Source of the DNA: Aeromicrobium sp. A1-2
GTDB lineage: Bacteria > Actinomycetota > Actinomycetes > Propionibacteriales > Nocardioidaceae
Reading direction: 5' to 3'
Assembly: GCF_003443875.1 (NCBI RefSeq)
Contig: NZ_CP027482.1
Coordinates: forward strand, 620,001 to 684,000
Length of the DNA stretch: 64,000 bases
Position 1 is the first letter of the stretch, and every line of letters starts with the position of its first letter. The notes under the pieces were generated by a model, which did not search any database, was not told where the DNA came from, and saw only the letters and a program-made list of their open reading frames with translations. Positions 60,727 through 64,000 of the stretch are shown here, in pieces. Position numbers and translations under genes: made by a program.

Positions 60727-62252
60727 GTGTCGGTGATCCGGATCAGTCCGGCCAGGGTGGCGATGTAGGCCGCTCCGTCGGGCCCGAGATAGATCGCCGC
60801 GTAGTGGTTGTTCCACTGGATCCCGGTGCCGGTGAGGCGGCTCCAGACGGTCTTCCCGGTGCGGATGTCGATCGCGGTGAAGTACCACGCGTCGAGCGTG
60901 GATCCCAGCCCCTTGAGCTTGGGCTTGGTGTAGGCGTAGAGCAGGCCGTTGCCGAGGGAGGCCTTGGGCACCGAGCTGGGTGCGATCTCGTCGCTGGTCC
61001 ACGCGACGTGGCATCCGTCCTGGGTGACCTTCACTCGAGCCAGGCCCGGTGTGGTGGTCTGGCCGAGGATCGTGGTCGTGGGTCCGCCGTAGCCGTAGTT
61101 GTTCTCGATGATGAACGAGTTGCCCGCTGCCACCAGGCTGTTGTCGGTCGTGCCGACGTTGTCACCGAGCACCGGCTGGGTGCAGTGCAACCGCTGGGAC
61201 ACCCCCTTGCGGCGGTCGTAGACCAGGATGTTCGTTTGCGGGTCGGCGTTGTCGTTGATGGCGACCCAGCGCTTGCCGAGCAGGGTCGGTGTGGTTCCCG
61301 AGCCCTGCGAGAGGTTGCCGGTCTTCAGTCGCGTGCCGTGGTCGTACGTCTCACGCCAGGTGATGTCGGGTCGGCCGGCGGCGTTGGCGTCGAGGCGGTA
61401 CAACGCGTGCGTGGACACGACATACATGCCCCCGGTCTCGTCGGTCGAGACCGAGTTGGTGACCTCCTCGCCGTCGGGGAGCTGCCGTACCTTCACGGCG
61501 CCGGAGGTCCGGTCGAGGGTGCCGACGACGCCCTGCTGGGTGAAGAACCAGATCCGCCCGGACCAGTCGGGCATCGTGGCGATCAGGCAGTCGCCCTCGG
61601 GGATGTGCGCGGCCAGCGACCACTCGGCCTGCTGCTGCAGTGATCCATCGGCCTTGACCTTGATCTTGAGGATCGACTTCCGGCCCGTGGTCGGATAGGC
61701 GACATCGTTGTCGTCCAGGAAGAAGTACGTGCCGCCGCAGATGTCCGTCAGGGGATTGGCGCCAGTCAGCAGATTGCGGGCCGATGTCCGCAGCTCGGAG
61801 ATCGGCCGCAGCGTGACCGGGTCGATCACCATCATGCCGAAGCCTTCGAGACCGCCGCACAGCCCGACGATGCGGCCCCGGGAGTCGAAGGCCATCGTGG
61901 CGCACTCGCGGACGCCGTAGGACGCCGACTTGATCTTCACGCGCTCGCCCAGCGGGCCGCTGACCTGGTAGGCGTCCGATCCGTAGGCGTCGTTGTGCAT
62001 CGTGTTGGTGCCGTCGGGGGACAGCCACGGGTTCTGGGGGATGTGGGGGTGCTGGATCGGCCGCTCGGTCGCCGGTGCTCCGACGAAGGCGGGCACCAAT
62101 GCGTCGGTCGGCAGGGATGGGATCGGCAGACCGGCGATGGCCGGGATCGGCGGGAGCGTGAGCTCGGGCGCGGGTGTCGACGAGGTGGCCGGTGTGGCCA
62201 GGGTGGCCGAGAGCGCGGCGACTCCGGCGAGCAGGGCGAGGATGCGGCGCAT
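60723..62252 (-). CDS. Secreted beta-propeller-like protein
   Basis: 509 residues. A Sec signal peptide begins MRRILALLAGVAALSATLAT, cleaved probably after ATPATSS. A Pro-rich segment (PAPELTLPPIPAIAGLPIPS) is followed by repeats of beta-strand motifs such as VVGTLDRTSGAVKVRQLPDG and GKTVWSRLTGTGIQW, as in PQQ-like or other propellers. Its four conserved-looking Cys could form disulfides. Function unknown; its operon coupling to the 3-alpha-HSD-like gene suggests extracellular handling of a steroid-like compound. Confidence 0.72.
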   Translation of the reverse strand: MRRILALLAGVAALSATLATPATSSTPAPELTLPPIPAIAGLPIPSLPTDALVPAFVGAPATERPIQHPHIPQNPWLSPDGTNTMHNDAYGSDAYQVSGPLGERVKIKSASYGVRECATMAFDSRGRIVGLCGGLEGFGMMVIDPVTLRPISELRTSARNLLTGANPLTDICGGTYFFLDDNDVAYPTTGRKSILKIKVKADGSLQQQAEWSLAAHIPEGDCLIATMPDWSGRIWFFTQQGVVGTLDRTSGAVKVRQLPDGEEVTNSVSTDETGGMYVVSTHALYRLDANAAGRPDITWRETYDHGTRLKTGNLSQGSGTTPTLLGKRWVAINDNADPQTNILVYDRRKGVSQRLHCTQPVLGDNVGTTDNSLVAAGNSFIIENNYGYGGPTTTILGQTTTPGLARVKVTQDGCHVAWTSDEIAPSSVPKASLGNGLLYAYTKPKLKGLGSTLDAWYFTAIDIRTGKTVWSRLTGTGIQWNNHYAAIYLGPDGAAYIATLAGLIRITDT

Positions 62253-62255
62253 CTC

Positions 62256-62283
62256 CAGACTGTAACCGCATGGTTACAGTCTG
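62256..62283. promoter_or_regulatory. Perfect 12-bp inverted repeat, probable TetR operator
   Basis: CAGACTGTAACC-GCAT-GGTTACAGTCTG, in the divergent gap between the secreted-protein gene and the TetR gene. A further AGACTGT follows at 62287-62293. Confidence 0.85.
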
Positions 62284-62297
62284 TATAGACTGTCGCG

Positions 62298-62876
62298 GTG
62301 ACCAATTCCGGTGCGGACGGCAGGCCCCATGGGCGCGAGCAGATCCGTTCGGCTGTGCTGTCGGCCGCCAACTCGCTGGTGGCCGAGCGCGGGCCGGACG
62401 GCTTCTCGGTGCGCGACATCGCCACCCGGGCGGGGGTCAACCACGCTCTGGTTCACCGCCACTTCGGCACCAAGGCCGATGTGCTCGAGCAGGTCCTGGC
62501 CGCCGAGGCCGAGGACGTCGTGGCCGCCGTGCTGCAGTCCGGCTTGCCGATCGCTGGCGATGCGGACGCCGACGTCGTGGCCAGGCTGCTCGACCTGCTG
62601 GCCGAGCGCCAGACATACTGGCGGACGTTGGTCCATGCCGTGCTGGCCAGTCCCGAGGCCGCGCTACCGGGTACGGCCTCGACGACCGAACTCTTCTCGG
62701 GTCTGTGGCGTGGTGGAGACGTGGACCGGGCGGCGTCGACCTCGGTCGCCGGCATGACCGTGCTCGGCTGGCTGATCTTCGGCACGTTCATGACCGACGC
62801 CACGGGCGCCGACCCCGAGGAGGTTCGGCGCGCAGTGGCCGAGCAGGTTGCAGCGCTGATCGCGGGTCAGAGGTAG
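62298..62876 (+). CDS. TetR-family regulator
   Basis: 192 residues from a GTG at 62298. Helix-turn-helix VRDIATRAGVNHALVHRHFG, which is not of the GWxGxPP type. The ligand-binding half includes VAGMTVLGWLIFGTFMTDAT. It is divergent from the secreted protein and SDR genes and faces a perfect palindrome, so it probably represses them and itself. It overlaps the convergent ipdC end by 10 bases. Confidence 0.85.
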   Translation: MTNSGADGRPHGREQIRSAVLSAANSLVAERGPDGFSVRDIATRAGVNHALVHRHFGTKADVLEQVLAAEAEDVVAAVLQSGLPIAGDADADVVARLLDLLAERQTYWRTLVHAVLASPEAALPGTASTTELFSGLWRGGDVDRAASTSVAGMTVLGWLIFGTFMTDATGADPEEVRRAVAEQVAALIAGQR

Positions 62877-63931
62877 GCGCCGGCTCGCTTCAAGGATGCC
62901 GCAGCCTCGATGATCACGCGATCGATGAGCTGCTCGCAGCTCGGCAGGTCGCTGATGACACCGACGACCTGCCCCGATGCGAGCACACCGGCGGTGGGGT
63001 CGCCCTCCACGAGGCCGGCCTTGAGCATCATCGGGGTGTTGGCTGCGAGAGCAAGCTGGCCGAGGGTGCGGCCCTGCTCCTTGCGCATCGCCCGCCCGTC
63101 GATCGCGAGCTCCTTCCACGACATGCCGGCCATGCGCTTGAACTGCAGTGTGCGCCGAGCCGTCGGGACGAGCCGTCGGAGGCCGGAGGATCCTTCGACC
63201 TGATCGACGAGGTCGGTGCGGAGCATCCGGTGCGGCATGCCGTCGACCTTCTTGGTCACCACGGTGTCGTCGAGGCCCGCGGACAGGTACCGCTGCTTGA
63301 CCTCGTCGGGCACGCGGCTCTCGGCCGTCAGCAGGAATCGTGTCCCCATGCCGACACCGGCCGCACCGTACGACAGCGCAGCTGCCAGACCGCGCCCGTC
63401 GAAGAAGCCTCCCGCCGCGATGACCGGGATGTCGACAGCGTCGAGGACCGTCGGCAGCAGGAGTGTGGTGGGGACGGAGCCGGTGTGGCCGCCGCCCTCT
63501 CCGCCCTGGATCATCACGGCGTCGGCACCCCAGGACTCGACCTTCACGGCGTGCTTGGGCAGGCCCACGCTGGGGATCACGACGATGTCGTGCTCCTTGA
63601 GGCTGGCAATCAGCTCGGGCTTCGGGGCGAGAGCGAATGAGGCGACCTTGACGCCGTACTCGATCAGGAGCCTGCACCGCGCCGGAGCGTCAGCTGCATC
63701 TGCGCGCAGGTTCACGCCGAACGGGGCGTCCGTGCGTTCCTTGACCTCGATGATCGCCTGCTCCAGCTCGGCCAGGGTCATCGTCGCGGATGCGAGGATA
63801 CCGAGCCCCCCTGCGTTGGCGGTGCCGCTGACCAGACTCGGGCCGGCGACCCAGCCCATGCCGGTCTGCACGACCGGGTGGCGGACGCCTACGAGCTCGG
63901 TGAGCGGTGTGGTGAGCAATTGGTCGATCAT
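62867..63931 (-). CDS. ipdC: IpdC, flavin-dependent HIP-CoA pathway enzyme (nitronate-monooxygenase fold)
   Basis: 354 residues. TIM-barrel nitronate-monooxygenase-like flavoprotein: VVQTGMGWVAGPSLVSGTAN at the N-terminus, GADAVMIQGGEGGGHTGSVP and IPVIAAGGFFDGRGLAAALS, then AAGVGMGTRFLLTAES. These match IpdC, which acts on a HIEC-CoA-type intermediate before ring opening. Its ATG overlaps the upstream stop by ATGA, and that upstream fragment looks like IpdB, as in mycobacteria. Confidence 0.88.
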   Translation of the reverse strand: MIDQLLTTPLTELVGVRHPVVQTGMGWVAGPSLVSGTANAGGLGILASATMTLAELEQAIIEVKERTDAPFGVNLRADAADAPARCRLLIEYGVKVASFALAPKPELIASLKEHDIVVIPSVGLPKHAVKVESWGADAVMIQGGEGGGHTGSVPTTLLLPTVLDAVDIPVIAAGGFFDGRGLAAALSYGAAGVGMGTRFLLTAESRVPDEVKQRYLSAGLDDTVVTKKVDGMPHRMLRTDLVDQVEGSSGLRRLVPTARRTLQFKRMAGMSWKELAIDGRAMRKEQGRTLGQLALAANTPMMLKAGLVEGDPTAGVLASGQVVGVISDLPSCEQLIDRVIIEAAASLKRAGAYL

Positions 63932-64000
63932 CGGGGTGCCACTTCGCGGTCTCGGAGACTCCGGGGATCGAGCAGCTCGCGCATCAGCACCAGTTCCTCG
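63928..64000 (-). CDS. ipdB: IpdB-like CoA-transferase beta subunit, C-terminal fragment
   Basis: The last 23 codons read ...EELVLMRELLDPRSLRDREV-APR, the typical end of the beta subunit of family-I CoA-transferase proteins such as IpdB. The stop overlaps the ipdC ATG. IpdA/IpdB hydrolyse the last carbocyclic ring. The identity rests on this short tail plus position before ipdC; the rest lies outside the window. Confidence 0.6.
   Translation of the reverse strand, partial: EELVLMRELLDPRSLRDREVAPR

Overview
The window is high-GC actinobacterial chromosome. It combines mycofactocin genes, KstR/KstR2-controlled cholesterol catabolism, 7Fe ferredoxin and TetR-rich regulation. Gene content and order resemble steroid-degrading Nocardioides/Aeromicrobium-type bacteria and, more distantly, Mycobacterium and Rhodococcus. 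The genus is inference; the sequence contains no rRNA or tRNA. Coding density is very high, and many neighbouring genes overlap by the four bases ATGA or GTGA, so most of the window is tightly coupled operons. No insertion sequence, CRISPR array or prophage was seen.

Region 1 (1-4.5 kb) is the 3' end of a mycofactocin operon: mftD (5' end missing), mftE, mftF, mftG. Region 2 (4.5-16.4 kb) is mixed accessory and housekeeping content. It holds a large diiron / flavin reductase / ferredoxin fusion facing a TetR gene, a two-component system, small membrane proteins and a hotdog thioesterase. It also holds a DUF1801 remnant, a ferredoxin-regulator pair facing a DUF2249-cupin gene across a 43-bp near-perfect palindrome, and an AhpD-like gene behind a CsoR/CstR-type operator.

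Region 3 (16.4-19.1 kb) has a TetR gene divergent from a sterol-methyltransferase-like gene. Region 4 (19.1-44.8 kb) is the KstR regulon. It contains kstR, fadE34, a LipO-like hydrolase, a wax ester/diacylglycerol acyltransferase, a fused chsE1-chsE2, a fused chsH2-chsH1, ltp2, hsd4B, kstD, hsaE-hsaG-hsaF and hsaA-hsaD-hsaC-hsaB. Six 14-bp sites matching TNNAACNNGTTNNA sit in exactly the intergenic regions where KstR would act. Together these genes shorten the sterol side chain (FadE34, ChsE, ChsH, Ltp2), desaturate and open rings A/B (KstD, HsaAB, HsaC, HsaD), and send the C5 fragment to pyruvate and propionyl-CoA (HsaE, HsaF, HsaG).

Region 5 (44.8-48.1 kb) is a flavoprotein / membrane protein / TetR operon. 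Its regulator and operator are relatives of those in region 3. Region 6 (48.2-50.1 kb) is a universal stress protein and an alanine/sodium symporter. Region 7 (50.2-64 kb) is the KstR2 regulon for rings C/D: fadE33, fadE32, fadE31, an enoyl-CoA hydratase and fadD3 run one way. fadE30, an ipdF-like gene, kstR2 and fadA6 run the other way, from a KstR2-like site. It ends with a 3-alpha-hydroxysteroid-dehydrogenase-like gene coupled to a secreted propeller-like protein, another TetR gene with its own palindrome, ipdC and the tail of ipdB.
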